A model generated the notes under the pieces. It ran no database searches. It was not told the origin of the DNA and saw nothing but the letters and a program-made list of their open reading frames with translations. From positions 121,628 through 185,627 of the forward strand of contig MNCI01003975.1 of NCBI GenBank assembly GCA_015680685.1: a stretch of DNA of 64,000 nucleotides. The letters are read 5' to 3'. This document shows, one piece after another, positions 20,600-31,901 of this stretch (the stretch's first letter is position 1; every line of letters begins with the position of its first letter). A program made the position numbers and the translations under genes. The DNA is from Gnetum montanum (taxonomy: Eukaryota > Streptophyta > Gnetopsida > Gnetales > Gnetaceae).

Positions 20600-23513
20600 A
20601 CCTTGTTAGTCCCAGACTCTTTGCTGTGTAGAAGGATGCAAAAATCATCGGAGGAGATCACACCGTCCCTAGAGGTGGTGGTTTCGACAATCTTTCACCA
20701 ACCTCTGGTCCATGTGGCGGCGGTGGCACGAATGATGGCTATCCTGTAGCAGCTGCAACTTCTAGAGGTAATTGGAAAGCCTCCAAAAGGACCCTCATTT
20801 TTTCTTCTTTGCTTCTGGGATCGTTCACTATCCAAGCGGCTTCACCAATGTGTGCTAGAACTGGAACCTCCTAAGGGCATGGCAGTGTAGGAAGGAGCTC
20901 TTTCAAATTGATGAACCAGGCTGAAAATTATTTTCATTTGATGTCAAATGCTTGAATTGATGTCTGTAGCTACTGATAGTCAGTCATCTGATGGGCCAAG
21001 TTCTCTGCGACCGCACAGTATCCTTCAAAACTTGTACAGAGAACCTTGAGTTCCATGCTTGCTATTTCCAATTTTTGCTTTTTTGCTTTGTGCACTTGGA
21101 GCTCACCCTTGTATAGAGAATATGAGGTGGCCACTTGCTTCTCTAATTCAGACCATGGTCTCCCAGCTGTGAGCATGGCCAAGTTTTCATAGTGAAGGTT
21201 GGTGAGCTCCATATACTCTATCATTTCTTCAATCTGCAGCTCCTTGAGGTGGATTTCAGCTTGATTGTAGGCATTCAACCCATCAAAGATAGGTTGTCGT
21301 ACCTTGCCTCCTTCTCGGAGCTGCTGGAGCGCTTGGTTCAGCTTAGTCTTCATGACTTGGATCTGCTTCTCATTTACTTATTTTTGTAGTTCCACTTGGT
21401 CCCTGTAATGATTCTTAACTTTCTCAAATTTCAAGGCCTTGTTCTTCCAAGTAGCGACTTCGATGGCATATTTCTGTCGCAAGGTTCAAACCTCCTCCAT
21501 GGACAAATTTCAGTTCTCAGTGGCCAACCTTCTCACATTGGCATTTACCCTAGCTAGCTCTTCCTACTATTGGTGGACAAAATTTTTCATGTGCTCATTT
21601 TCAACAACAACATTATGTAGGCAATGGACCTCTGTGGTCAACCTGACATTCTCCTAGTGAACCTATGATAAGTCCTTTTCTAAATGGTATGTCTAAGCAT
21701 TTGTCAAGGATTTATCAATGATTGCCGACTCTAGCTCATCCTCAACTATTTGAAGTTTAATTTGAAGCTATTGAAAAGCTTCATCTCTAGTAAGCTCACG
21801 GTTGAGGAGGGCTGAATCAGTAAGTTGGGCTCTTAACTAGGTGAATTCTATTGTCAAGCATTGACAAGTGGCTTGAGTAACTTCAAGTTGTCCTTCCAAA
21901 ATGAGGCTCTTACCTCTTACCGATAGCAACTCTAACTAAGTTGTAGTGATGTTATCTAGAAGATTAAAGACATCCGAAAATGGTTGCCCAGTTCCTACCA
22001 GTCAGTCCAACAGTTCTTCTTATTAGGCTACATTAATCCTGCTATGTGAAGTTTTGGTGGATGCCCGTACATCTTGAAGCCCATGTACATTTGGTACAGG
22101 TGCCATCGGTGTATTGAGAACTATAGCAATTGTATCAGCAACCACTTTGTCTACAATCTCCTGTCCCTAGTGCTGCATAACTAGGACTATCACCCCTTCA
22201 CCATCTTTCAAGCCTACCAAGAAGGTAGCAGCATTCCTTGAAATTTTACGAAATAACTGTTGGGTTGATACTATTACCTCTCGGATGCTTGGATCTGTTC
22301 TTGCTGGCACTTGTGTTCGGGTGGTGGAGAACATCGGCCCTGCTATTTCTAACAAATTAATTGATTGCACCACTTTATCCAGGTGGCTTATTACAGGGAG
22401 ATAAACCAAAGGGTATTCCCCTCCACCAATTCTGCCAAATTTCTCTTGCTGGCTCGAGAGTGTTTGTTGGATTTCATAGATATGTTCTGCAATGGCTTGC
22501 GAACCCGACCTTGTTGTTTGTGCAGGTGGTGGAGGTGATTGTTGCTCTTCCTCTGCCTGTGTGGTGGCAGGAGTCCTATCTTTCATCATTTCACACCATG
22601 AGGTAGTCAGGGCATGTCGAAGTGTATCATTGGTGTAACATGCTATCCTTGCCCATTTGCATAATTTTCTGATTAGGCAGGGGAAGGGAAGAGCTTGTCT
22701 TCCACATTCGCTTTCAAAAAACCTCTTTTCAATCTCCAAGAATGTCAACTGTGGAAGACTCATTAGAAATTTTTCACTCAAGGTAGCACAAGCACAAGTG
22801 GAGAAGGCCATGATTTTGTTTGGTCCTGCCATTGGGTTTAGATGGTAAGACACAATCTTTGAATACATCCTCTTCATAGTGGTTAAGATGCTGAACTCCT
22901 TGCAATCTACCTTATAGCACCACTAGATCCATTCCCCTTTTACCTTAGGGTCTACTTATTTTGGGATCTCTGCCACATCTTCTCTAGTCTCTGGAAACCC
23001 CAGAGCTTGTGCTATTGCCTCTACAGAGTAGGAAACATAAATGTCCTTAATCCTAACTCTAGACCCCGGTTGCTGATTCGTCCAGAAGAGATAGGTTTCT
23101 CCTAGGTACCATTCACCACTGGTTGTGATGATCGGCCACATAGGAGAACTTTGCTATTAGAGTCTCACATCTTCTAGTGCATTTTTGAGAAATGGTCCAA
23201 AGTTTAGCTCTTGTAGAATCATTCGTTGCACTTCTCGCCACTTGATAGCATCAAGACAAGCTTGGGTCAGAGTAACCTCAAGCATTGGTGCTATCCCTAG
23301 AGTTTCATCTCCATGCGATTGCTCACTAGGAAAATCCTCTTCAGGAATCTGATGGACAGATTCCACATTAGGTCCTTTGTGGAGGGGGCTAGTTGCATGA
23401 GATCCCTCTACATGCTTTGGTTGTTGCATGCCTCATCCCCTTCCCGTTCATGGATGCTTGCCCCTCGGTTGTGATGGTCCTTCACCCCTTGGATGGCTCG
23501 ATTTGTGTGCCAT
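20600..23513 (-). pseudogene. A-full third ORF (env position), broken
   Basis: A long decayed gene downstream of integrase on the same strand. It starts with ATGGCACAC at 23513, directly after an acceptor-like GTTTGATTGCAG. A Pro/Ser/Gly-rich head leads to a globular part (about 23140-22650; GEWYLGETYLFW, VRIKDIYVSY, EAIAQALGFP) that recalls the putative plant transposon protein domain found in additional ORFs of such elements. A Pro/Gln linker (about 22560) precedes a long coiled-coil-like tail (about 22000-20970, Leu/Glu/Lys-rich). A Pro-rich end fades near 20620. I counted about 25 stops, over half of them TAG. I see no membrane anchor, so it need not be a true envelope. Function unknown. 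Confidence 0.65.
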
Positions 23514-23761
23514 CTGCAATCAAACATAACCACCCATTAGACGGTGCATAAGTAGCTCAAACTGGTCCTTATACATCTTCTCAATTCAACTAAGTTATGT
23601 TATTGGCATGGGCCTCCCATTAAGTCCCCCAGAGTGTTAATTCATGGGTTAGAGCCAAAAACAATCAAGGGATAAGTTGAAGTTTAAGCTTATTATTTTT
23701 ATTCTTCCCTTAGAGGTACAAAGTCTTAGTTAAATGATTAATTAATTACACATAGGCTTCA

Positions 23762-23786
23762 CCCCCCCCCCCCCCCCCCCACAACT
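23762..23786 (-). promoter_or_regulatory. G19 tract in PPT-like context
   Basis: Nineteen C on the plus strand (23762-23780). On the minus strand it follows TTAGTTGTG, the same lead as the A 3' PPT beside 38470, so it looks like an expanded internal copy. Homopolymer length may be affected by assembly error. Confidence 0.6.
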
Positions 23787-23919
23787 AAGAGCATACCTCT
23801 GGGTGCTCAAGAGGGCAAGGATCGGTTGATACAGACACGCGATGGAATGTAGGTGCTCTGGTAGAAGTTAGGCAGAAAAAATGGCAAAATTTCCCCCCAA
23901 TTTGTTTGCAAAATGATGA

Positions 23920-24045
23920 AATTCTTAAGTGCAACGACCATATATATAGGGGTTGGGTGCTGCATCGACAAGGCCACGTATACACGGTTGCATATACGCA
24001 GGGGGCTACATATACGGGGCCCCATATATGTAAGGGGTTGCACTC
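23920..24045 (-). promoter_or_regulatory. Internal U3-like promoter module upstream of ORF3
   Basis: On the minus strand a cluster of LTR-like words (CATATATGGGGCC, CGTATATG, GTATACGTGGCC, GTCGATGCA) is followed by a TATA-like CCCCTATATATATGG near 23945-23935. The A-full LTR U3 has the same word types just before its TATA box. The module lies about 430 bp upstream of the ORF3 start and could drive it separately. It could instead be a captured LTR piece; no second LTR end is visible. Confidence 0.45.
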
Positions 24046-25720
24046 GTTGACCAACATTGACCAACCCATAAAAAGCTTGAAAAAATAAATTTAAAATGCC
24101 AAATTGGGATAGTTGAAGGGTGTAAGAGACCAAGAATGCAATCGAGAACATGAGGAAGGTAACTTGGGCTAGAAAAAGAGTCAAAGGTATGAGAATTTGG
24201 TGAGAAAGAACTCCACGGAGAGGAAATCGAGTGATAGGACCCTGAAAATAATCAACCATGAAATCCAAAGGATGGGAGACTTAATAAGTGGGACCAAGAA
24301 TATGTAGGTGGGTCCTCCCCATAGTAGGAAATAGCCTTAGTAGCCCCTGCATATCCTCAACACTAGGGTCCATGGGCCCCGAGGTCAAGAAATGGTGCTT
24401 GCAAGTTAAAATTGCTACCCAAGAGATCCTGCCAAGGCACTAGGAGTACATGGAAATCACGACGAACCTTCAAAACATAAGATGGATAGTGAGGTAAGTT
24501 TGGAAGAGAAGTGAGTGAGAGAGAGATGAGAGGAGTGGAATTCCAATCATTGGTCATGTGAAACCCCATGTGAATTTGTGGTTAAGTGACCCGGTAGGAC
24601 CATTCCTAAGTTCATACCTAAAACTAACGACATACAGTGACCTCGCAGCAACAGGCGAAGCCCCATCCAGCTGCCAAGTAGTAGAGTGTACCCATAGGAA
24701 ACCACCACTCCAATAGGCATGAGAAGAAGGAAGTGAAATGGGGCGAAGTTAGAGGGGATAGGCTGAGTCCCATAACTTGTTTTGGTGGCCCATGAGAGGC
24801 AGTCTAAGGGGTGTGCTTTGAATTCCCACATAGTGATGATTTTATTTTCTTCATTGTCTTGTTATTTCGTGGGAACCACACCATGCAAAGACCCATGCTT
24901 GTTTGCATGCATTCGACCAAGAGGTGTGCTTTGAATCCTCATGTTTATTTGTTTTGTTGTTTTTTTGTTTTTGAATTTTTTCGGTGAGGACCATACCATT
25001 CAAGGTTGAATTGCCTAGTGACTTCCTTGTAGAGAAGGATGTGATGTGGTAAGAAACTTGTAAGGACACACCAACAACCCAGGGGATGGGAGAGGCAATG
25101 AATGTTGCATTCCCCTTGAAGTCACACCCAATTCAAACCATTGGGTCATCCCCGAGTCTGGGAACTATACAAGTCACACATTAATTACAATGTTTTTAAG
25201 TGAAGGGGTTGCATGTTTCCAACAGAAGAAAAACCATGGAGTGGATGAATGGGTGGATGACATGGACTCACTACTGATTGTATGAGCTAAAAATAGACAT
25301 AAAGTCCAAGGATAACCATGTGAGGGCAGGAGCCAAATAACTAGGTGGACTATTGTACATGATCCATCACAATGGAAACCATCCACGCTAGACACTTGAT
25401 GACAATAAGACGACTTATTAGCGATCACATAAAAATGAAACACACACAAAGAAATGGAAAATAATTAAAGAAAGGAAAATATTAACAAGAATTGTCAAAC
25501 GTATGAACAATGTTGAAAAAAAAAAGTGTAAAACAAAAAATTACAAAATAGTGAAGGGTGTAGTGGAATGGATTAGTAGGGATGATGGTCTCCCCCATGA
25601 CTGGGTGGAAAGTAGGAGATGTGAAAAATGGAGCGAGGCTATCCTGGTGATGATGAGGTGGTATCACTGGTTAAGTGGAGTTCATGGAAAGGTTTCAATT
25701 GTTGCTCGTTGACCAACTAC
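24046..25720 (-). other. A-full non-coding spacer between integrase and ORF3
   Basis: No protein domain is readable. It holds the family A conserved block (24790-24895) followed by a second, diverged copy (24919-25012). It also holds a segment shared with 40095 and 63755 (GGATGGGTGGATG-like, near 25230), and an internal PPT-like motif CAGTCATGGGGGAG on the minus strand at 25589-25605. In A1, A-short and A-right the same features occur in the same order. Confidence 0.7.
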
Positions 25721-25724
25721 ATTC

Positions 25725-26830
25725 TTATGGGGTCTTCAGGTTTGTGGGTAGGTAAGGCCCTGGATGGAAAGGTTTCAGAGATAATGTAAGGTCCCTCCCA
25801 CAGTGTTTGAAACTTGGTTGGTTGAGATACATGTGAGGGGTTCCAATATAACACCTTATCTCTGTGTCTAAATGTGACCTTCCGAAGCCTAAGATCATGA
25901 CATTTTTTGTTGTAGGCCTTGTGGATCTCGTTGAAGATAGGGCCACTAAGTAATTCTCATCTAGCACACTTAGGTTGATAAGTCATTCACGTTGTGCTAG
26001 TGGTAGGTCAAGGCCTAAGTCATTGGCTGTGGATAGTGTCTGGAGTTCTGCCTAGATTGGAAGTTTTGGCAACTTTCTGTATACTAACTCATAGGGAGAG
26101 TACCATACAGGAAGTTTCCAAGTGGAGCGATAGGCCCAAAGGACATCATTAAGTTTGATGCTCCAATCCCTCCTATATTTGTTGATGGTGTAGGTGAGGA
26201 TCTTGGTAATCTCCCTATTGGTGACTTTAGCTTGGTTGTTGGCTTGGGGGTGATAAGTTGTTGTGAATTTATGGGTGTTGCATGAGTTTTCAAAAAGTAA
26301 CACCTGTGAAATGAGTTCCATTGTCCGATATGAGTGCACGTGGCACTCCAAACCTATTGATGATTTGCTATTGGACAAATCGTGTGGAGGTGTTTGAAGA
26401 ATAGTTGATGACAACAACCACCTCTGCCCACTTTGTATAGTAGTCCACAACTACGATGATGTATGCCTTTTTTTGGATAGGGCTATGATGGGCCCCATGA
26501 AGTTGATGCCCCAAATGTTAAAGGGCTTTAGTGGTTGGATCCACTATTGAGGTCCCTCCATCCATGTAGTCATCCTATCATCTCGTTGGCATTGTTCACA
26601 AGAGCATGTAAACCATTGTGTGTCCCTAAAAATTGTGGGCCAGTAATATCCTGCAAGCAGGATCTTAATGGTTGTGCAGCATCCAACATAGTGGCCCCCA
26701 CAAGGGCCTTTGTGAGCATCTTGGAGGACGCATAGTGTATCGTCATCAGGGACACACCATCGAACCAAGCCATCTATGCACATCTTATAAAGATGGCCAT
26801 TGATTTCCATGAAGTGCTTGGCCTTATGGA
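25725..26830 (-). pseudogene. A-full integrase, broken
   Basis: Integrase inserts the cDNA. The N-terminal zinc-binding part reads DAHKGPCGGHY and later CEQCQ (26730-26590), giving the H-H-C-C set. The catalytic core shows the first Asp in VVVDYYTKWAE (about 26440), the second in ISDNGTHF (about 26320) and the Glu in NREITKIL (about 26220). DVLWAYRSTWKLP (about 26140) and SPYELVYRKLPKLP follow, a text typical of Athila-like integrases. The C-terminus (DKVLYWNPS, WEGPYIISE) fades near 25730. The three catalytic residues are still readable but lie in different frames, with many TAG stops. Confidence 0.88.
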
Positions 26831-26899
26831 GAAACTATTGTTTCTACTGATGGTCCCACTCCTTGGGTAGCTCCTAAGTTGTGAGTTAGGTGAGGATGT

Positions 26900-28440
26900 G
26901 ATTGAACCATAGTGATGCTTTGGGCACCTGTGAATCGACTGCGTCTATGAAGAGGAGTTTTTTTGAAAATTGGTCAGAAAGGGGCTCCTCCTCTTCTGCA
27001 TCATCCCATCATAATCGAGACAAGTGATTAGCAACCACATTCTTGGTTCCCTTCCAATCTACCATGGTGAGGTCAAACTCCTGAAGAATCATCAACCACC
27101 AGATGATGCGGGGCTCATCGTTGGTTTGTTCATTAGGAACTAGATAGCACTATGGTCAGTATGCACGAACACCTTGTGTCCAAGCACATAGTGTCGGAAT
27201 TTCTCCAAGGCGAACACCATCGCCATTAACTCCTTTTCGGTGGTGGTGTAGTTAAGCTAAGCACCCACAATGCTACAACTTGCACAATGGATATAGTATG
27301 GACGTTTCTGATCGTCACATTGTGTAAGCATGGCCCCCAAGGCATAATTAGATGCATCCATCATGATGTGGAAGGGCCTGGACCAATCAGGTGCAGAATT
27401 GGAGTTTCTATGAGTTTCTGTTTAAGAAATTGGAATGTCAATTCATATTCCTTGGTCCAAATGAACGGATCATCTTTCTTTGTAAGTTCTACCAATGGCT
27501 TGGCAATCTTCGAGAAGTTTTCAATGAAGCGCCGATAGTAACCAGTGTGGCCAAGGAATGATCAAACATCTTTTATGGTGCTTGGTTGTTGAGTGATTCC
27601 TTGGATGACCTTGATCTTTTCAGGGTCCACACTAATCCCTATCTGTCAGATGCGATGCCCTAGCACAATGCCTTCTTGGACCATTAAATGTATTTTCTAC
27701 TAATTGAGCCACATATTAGTGTCTACACACCTTTTTAGAACCTCCTCAAGACGGTCCAAGCCTTGCTCGAACATGGTCCCATAGGTAGAGAATTCATCCA
27801 TGAAGACTTCTACCACATTGCTAATTTGTTGTTGGAAGATGCTAAGGACAAGGTGTTGGAACATGGCAGGTGCATTGCATAGGCCAGAAGGCATCTTCTT
27901 GTATGTGAAAGTCCCCCATGGACTTGTGAAAGTTGTTTTGGCCTAGTCCTCTGGTGCTATTTGGATTTGGTTATAGCCACTATAATCATCCAAAAAACTA
28001 TAATATCAGTGCCTTGAAATGGTATCCAACACCTGGTCTACAAATGGGAGTGGAAAGTGATCCTTGAAGGTAGCCATGTTGAGCAATCAGAAATTGATAC
28101 AGATCCTCCATTTGCCACCTTTCTTTGGCATAATAATGAGTGGATTGACCCATTCACTATCGGCAATAGAATAGATGAACCTTGCCTTTAGCAATTGTTC
28201 AATTTCATCTTTGACGACCTGCTTCAGTTTGGGGTTCAATCTTCTTTGTGGCTATCGTCGTGGCTTCATGGAGGGGTCAATATAGATCTGATGTTGGCAG
28301 ACCCTAGGATCAACTCCAGTTAACTCAAGATATGACCATGCAAATGTAGCATCCCATTTTTTCACCACCTTCAGCAACTTTTTCTTTTGTTCATGAACAA
28401 GGATGGCATTGATAATTACTAGCTTTCCATTTCGCAAAAA
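26900..28440 (-). pseudogene. A-full reverse transcriptase-RNase H, broken
   Basis: RT copies the genomic RNA and RNase H removes it. In order: PLIIMPKKGGKWRICI (about 28140-28090), SFLDDYSGYNQIQIAPED (about 28000-27950), GTFTYKKMPSGLCNAPAMFQ (about 27915-27860), and the active-site region EVFMDEFSTYG (about 27820-27795). The last has Glu in place of the second Asp of the usual F-x-D-D. SFLGHTGYYRRFIENFSKIA marks the connection (about 27555-27500). RNase H shows MDASNYALGAML (about 27365-27330), EKELMAMVFALEKFRHY (about 27240-27190) and HTDHSAI (about 27160). Several stops (mostly TAG) and frameshifts break the frame. Confidence 0.88.
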
Positions 28441-29200
28441 TGTAGATTCTAAGTGACCCAGTAAAGACTTGAGCTCTAGGGGCTCTTGTTTGAAGCTTTC
28501 AGGGATTTGCAGCTTTCCCTAATCATCATGATCATCAACAGTGGATACTTGTTGATGAACCTCTTCCATTTCATCCATACTTTCTACATAGGCTCATACA
28601 AGCCCCTCAGATGATTCCATGCACAATGCACTGCTAGCAGGATCAGCTGTCAACCACTAGGTGCCCTCTTGATTGGTGGCTGTTGCATATAGGCACTGTT
28701 GGACTGGTGATTCCTTAGTACACCGACTGCATGCTTGAATGGATATCTGCTTAGTGGACCATAATTGCTGCATAAAGTTGCACCTTGTGTCACTGTACAT
28801 GATGCATGGAACGCGCTTCTTCTCGATCTTTCCAAAAGGATTTTCCTTTGAAATTTCAAGGGAAAGATCTCGGAGTCCTAATCGTGCATCCACCGTGCTT
28901 AGCCAGGCTCTTTCCATTATGATTGGGAAGTTTCCCTTGCAATTCTCCACACAGATGACAAGAAAATTAGTAGGATAAGACCACCCGCAAACGGTGGTCA
29001 CAATGTCCTGCACCAATCCCAAGGAAATGATGATGGATTGGTTTGCTAGCTCGAGCCGAATGTTGCTTGTCTTTAGCAGGGGCAAGTTTCAGTTCTTGGA
29101 CATGTCATGAGAGATCAAATTGACTCTTGACCCTGAGTCCAAAAGAGCTTTCCATGGCTCATTCCCTACCACCTGAAGATAGATGAGGGGGCTTCCTGAA
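28441..29200 (-). pseudogene. A-full aspartic protease region
   Basis: The active-site segment LLDSGSRVNLIS (about 29150-29115) has an intact D-S-G. The flap and C-terminal half follow, ending with the ERAWLSTVDARLG segment (about 28920-28880), the place of the family's ILGRPWL. This is followed by a linker to RT (about 28830-28440) rich in Glu/Lys. A 142-residue open stretch (29085-28657) is the longest intact piece of A-full pol. Confidence 0.82.
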
Positions 29201-31735
29201 TCAGTCAATTTCTGGGAAAGATAACTGGCCTTTATCTAGTCAGTCACGACATGTGTGAGCATGACCGTTTAGATGTTGGAGTGTGCTTGGCTTGAAGGCT
29301 GCTCGAGCAGTGGAATAGTGGAGGTGCTTGGAGGTTTAGAGGCACTAGCCACAAGTGTATGTAAGGGTATGTTCAGATTATTGGGCCGAAAAAGAGGACG
29401 TTTTCATGGTTTAGGTTCCGGTCCACTTGGCTGAGGTGCCAGTTGTAGGTTGACAGCCCTCGTAGTGTTTCGTTGCTATGGATATGGTGGTATCTCTCCC
29501 TGCATAGGTGGAGCAGGTGGTAGTTGAGTGGGATGTTGTGGAGAAGGAGTGGCAGGAGCAGGTGATGGAGGATAGAAGAGATGTGGGTTTTCCCCTCTGG
29601 GTGATGGAGATTGAGGTTGAAAACATTCCATGGGGTGGTAATAACTTTGAAAGGCCGCATGACTGGAAGAGTTTCATGGAGAGACTAGTTGCTGAATGTA
29701 GTACCCATAGGGATTTGGCTATTTGTAAGGGTACTACTACCTTGGAGGTGGCATCCCCCACACTTGTGGGTGCTTCCACTACTGGAAGTATTCATAAGGT
29801 TGCAATGGTGCTTCACTTGGATAGTATCCTTGCTACTAGTGGAACTGCCTTAGGTTGCCTTGTGGGTAAGGCAACCTTCGGGGTGTTTGCCTCTTCGCCA
29901 AGAGAGGATTCAATGTGTACACCCCAGACTCTTGAAGATGTGATACCACAAGGAAACATCCCTTAGGATGTTCATATTGGCATATGCCACATTCATCCTC
30001 CTCGATGTCAGAGTCTGCAACCTACTCTACTACAGCAACTTTACCCTTATCCTTATGTTGGGCTTGTTCAGCTTCCTTCTTCCTGCACTGATCATGATCA
30101 TTACCTTTTTTTCTCGACTCCTCTACAATTTTCAACACACTCTAGAATTTTTCATCCAAAGAGTCCCACATCTTATCAACCTTTGCCGATATTTCAAATG
30201 CAAACTTTTGTAAAGACAAGGTATTTTGGTTCACCGCTACTTCTAGTGATGATTCCTCCTCCTTGTCATAGAATCAGATCTCCCTCTTTCTGATGGAGGG
30301 ATCCTAATTAAATTCTTCTACACTCTCCTTCTTTCCAAGTTCCCCTTCCTCCTTGGCCACTTGCTCAATGAGGTGCTACAATTGATGGGCCCTTAGTTCC
30401 AACAGTCATCCCTAGGCATACACGCCAAGGATCTTTTGCATTTCAAAATAGAGCCCATCAATGATGTGGCGAAGCTGTGCCCACTGAGAGTAGCCATGAT
30501 AGGGAACCAATGCAATAATGAATAGTACCTACTCATGGATGCATCCAAGGGTTCATGATTCCCTTGCTTCCAACCTTGGATTTGTCGTCTCAGATTCACC
30601 ACTCTGGAGTACGTTTGATACTTGTAATTGAAAATCTCAAGCATCGTACTCCATCTTTTGATTAATTCCAGTTCCAAGGATTGGTACTAGTTTTTTGCTT
30701 CCTTGATGAGTGTTTGAGGGAAAATAGATTCAACTTCTACCAATCATTTTCAATGTTTTGTAGGGTGCAGGTGTCATGGAACACCTACAGGTGAGTTTGC
30801 GGATCACAGTTGTATCCCCCTTCAAATCTGGGAATGTTGTTCATATCGATGCACTTGGTCCAGCTATCTTTTATGTGCCTACTAGGGATCTAAACTACCT
30901 TGGTGATCTGGAGCATGCTCCAAGTAGCCAAAAACGGCTCATCCGAGTCATAGTCCTGCTAAGGACCATGATGTCTGTGATAATTTTGGCTACCCCTCCT
31001 TTCATGATGGTGAGCATTGTGCAATTGGTCATACATTTCCTCACATTGTCCCTTTCAACCCTTTCGACCACCATCCTTTCACACCTTTCTACCCCGGTTA
31101 CGATCAAAGCCTAAACTGGATGAAGGTATAGGAAAGCGAGAGGATGGAGAAGAGGGAGAAGAGTCATCACCGCTCCAGTGTCGATCTCCCCCTCTACCCT
31201 AATGATAGCCTCGATTATCCTACCCATCCTTGCTACATGACCGTCCATCCCCTTGAGGTTCTTAGTCACTTGGAGGCTTGTTTTGGATGATGGACTAAAG
31301 GATCTACTATCCCAGGGGAAGTTTGGTAGAATGGGAATCATGAAAGATGGGTTCCCCATCGTCCTGTAGCCCTTGCAAAAATAAGGGGTTACTGAATTGT
31401 TTCCCCTTTAGGTGTTCATATCTTTCTGCCTACTACTGGTCTCATGCTCATTAAGCCTTAGTGGGATGATAGTCCCAGTAGTCATGGTCCTCCATGACGT
31501 ACTCCACTCCACATTCCTGGATGCCCAATCTGGCAAGATTGTGAAATAGCATTCCAGGAGCTGATCAATCAAGTGGTAGCATGATGTTTCCCTCCATGTC
31601 CCTCCATCATAGATGCTCATCCTGATGTAGGATGAATGTGATATCAGGGACATATTCATCGGGATGCTTGTATACCACCCAACATTCTTGTGGCACCGAT
31701 GGGTTGGATACATCTCGCCTGTGAGAAGAAGTCAT
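29201..31735 (-). pseudogene. A-full gag gene, broken
   Basis: The start is ATG at 31735 (MTSSHRRD), matched by MSSSHR in A1 and a mutated GTG in A-short. The core (about 30880-30590) includes the FEGGYNCDPQTHL and VFHDTCTLQNIE segments in the pattern of A1. A charged helical part follows (about 30420-30050). Then comes EEDECGICQYEHPKG near 30010-29970, a Cys/His-like cluster shared in position with A1. A long Pro/Ser/Gln-rich linker (29790-29250) leads to protease. Multiple frameshifts and stops. Gag and pol may have been one frame originally, but decay prevents a firm statement. Confidence 0.78.
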
Positions 31736-31881
31736 ATTCGATGTTAGATGATCCATTTAATTAGTGTACCTTACATTTACTTTAATCCACCTAGCATGCA
31801 TAAATGCTACTATCCTAGGTCCGTTCCAACGATGTGAATGATAATTTTACTAAGGTTAGATGATGCATGTAAGACTAATAG

Positions 31882-31901
31882 TTTCCCGGCAACGACACCA
31901 A
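31882..31901 (-). promoter_or_regulatory. tRNA-Asp primer-binding site of A-full
   Basis: On the minus strand TTGGTGTCGTTGCCGGGAAA directly follows the LTR end TCATCA. It matches the Athila-type site TGGCGCCGTTGCCGGGGA, complementary to the tRNA-Asp 3' end, with C-to-T and G-to-A changes. Confidence 0.88.

Noticed and set aside
22167-22877. The 236-codon minus-strand frame as a host gene
   Set aside because: It is continuous in sense, across stops, with the rest of the A-full third ORF and lies between LTRs with a perfect TSD.
23785-24268. Two overlapping minus-strand frames upstream of ORF3 as an extra protein
   Set aside because: The sequence is dominated by TATA-like and palindromic U3-type words; neither frame has a recognisable domain or counterpart in other A copies.
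29508-29966. A 152-codon plus-strand frame, one of the longest in the window
   Set aside because: It lies antisense to the Pro/Ser/Gln-rich Gag linker of A-full; low-complexity codons keep the opposite strand open. No domain or plant gene structure.
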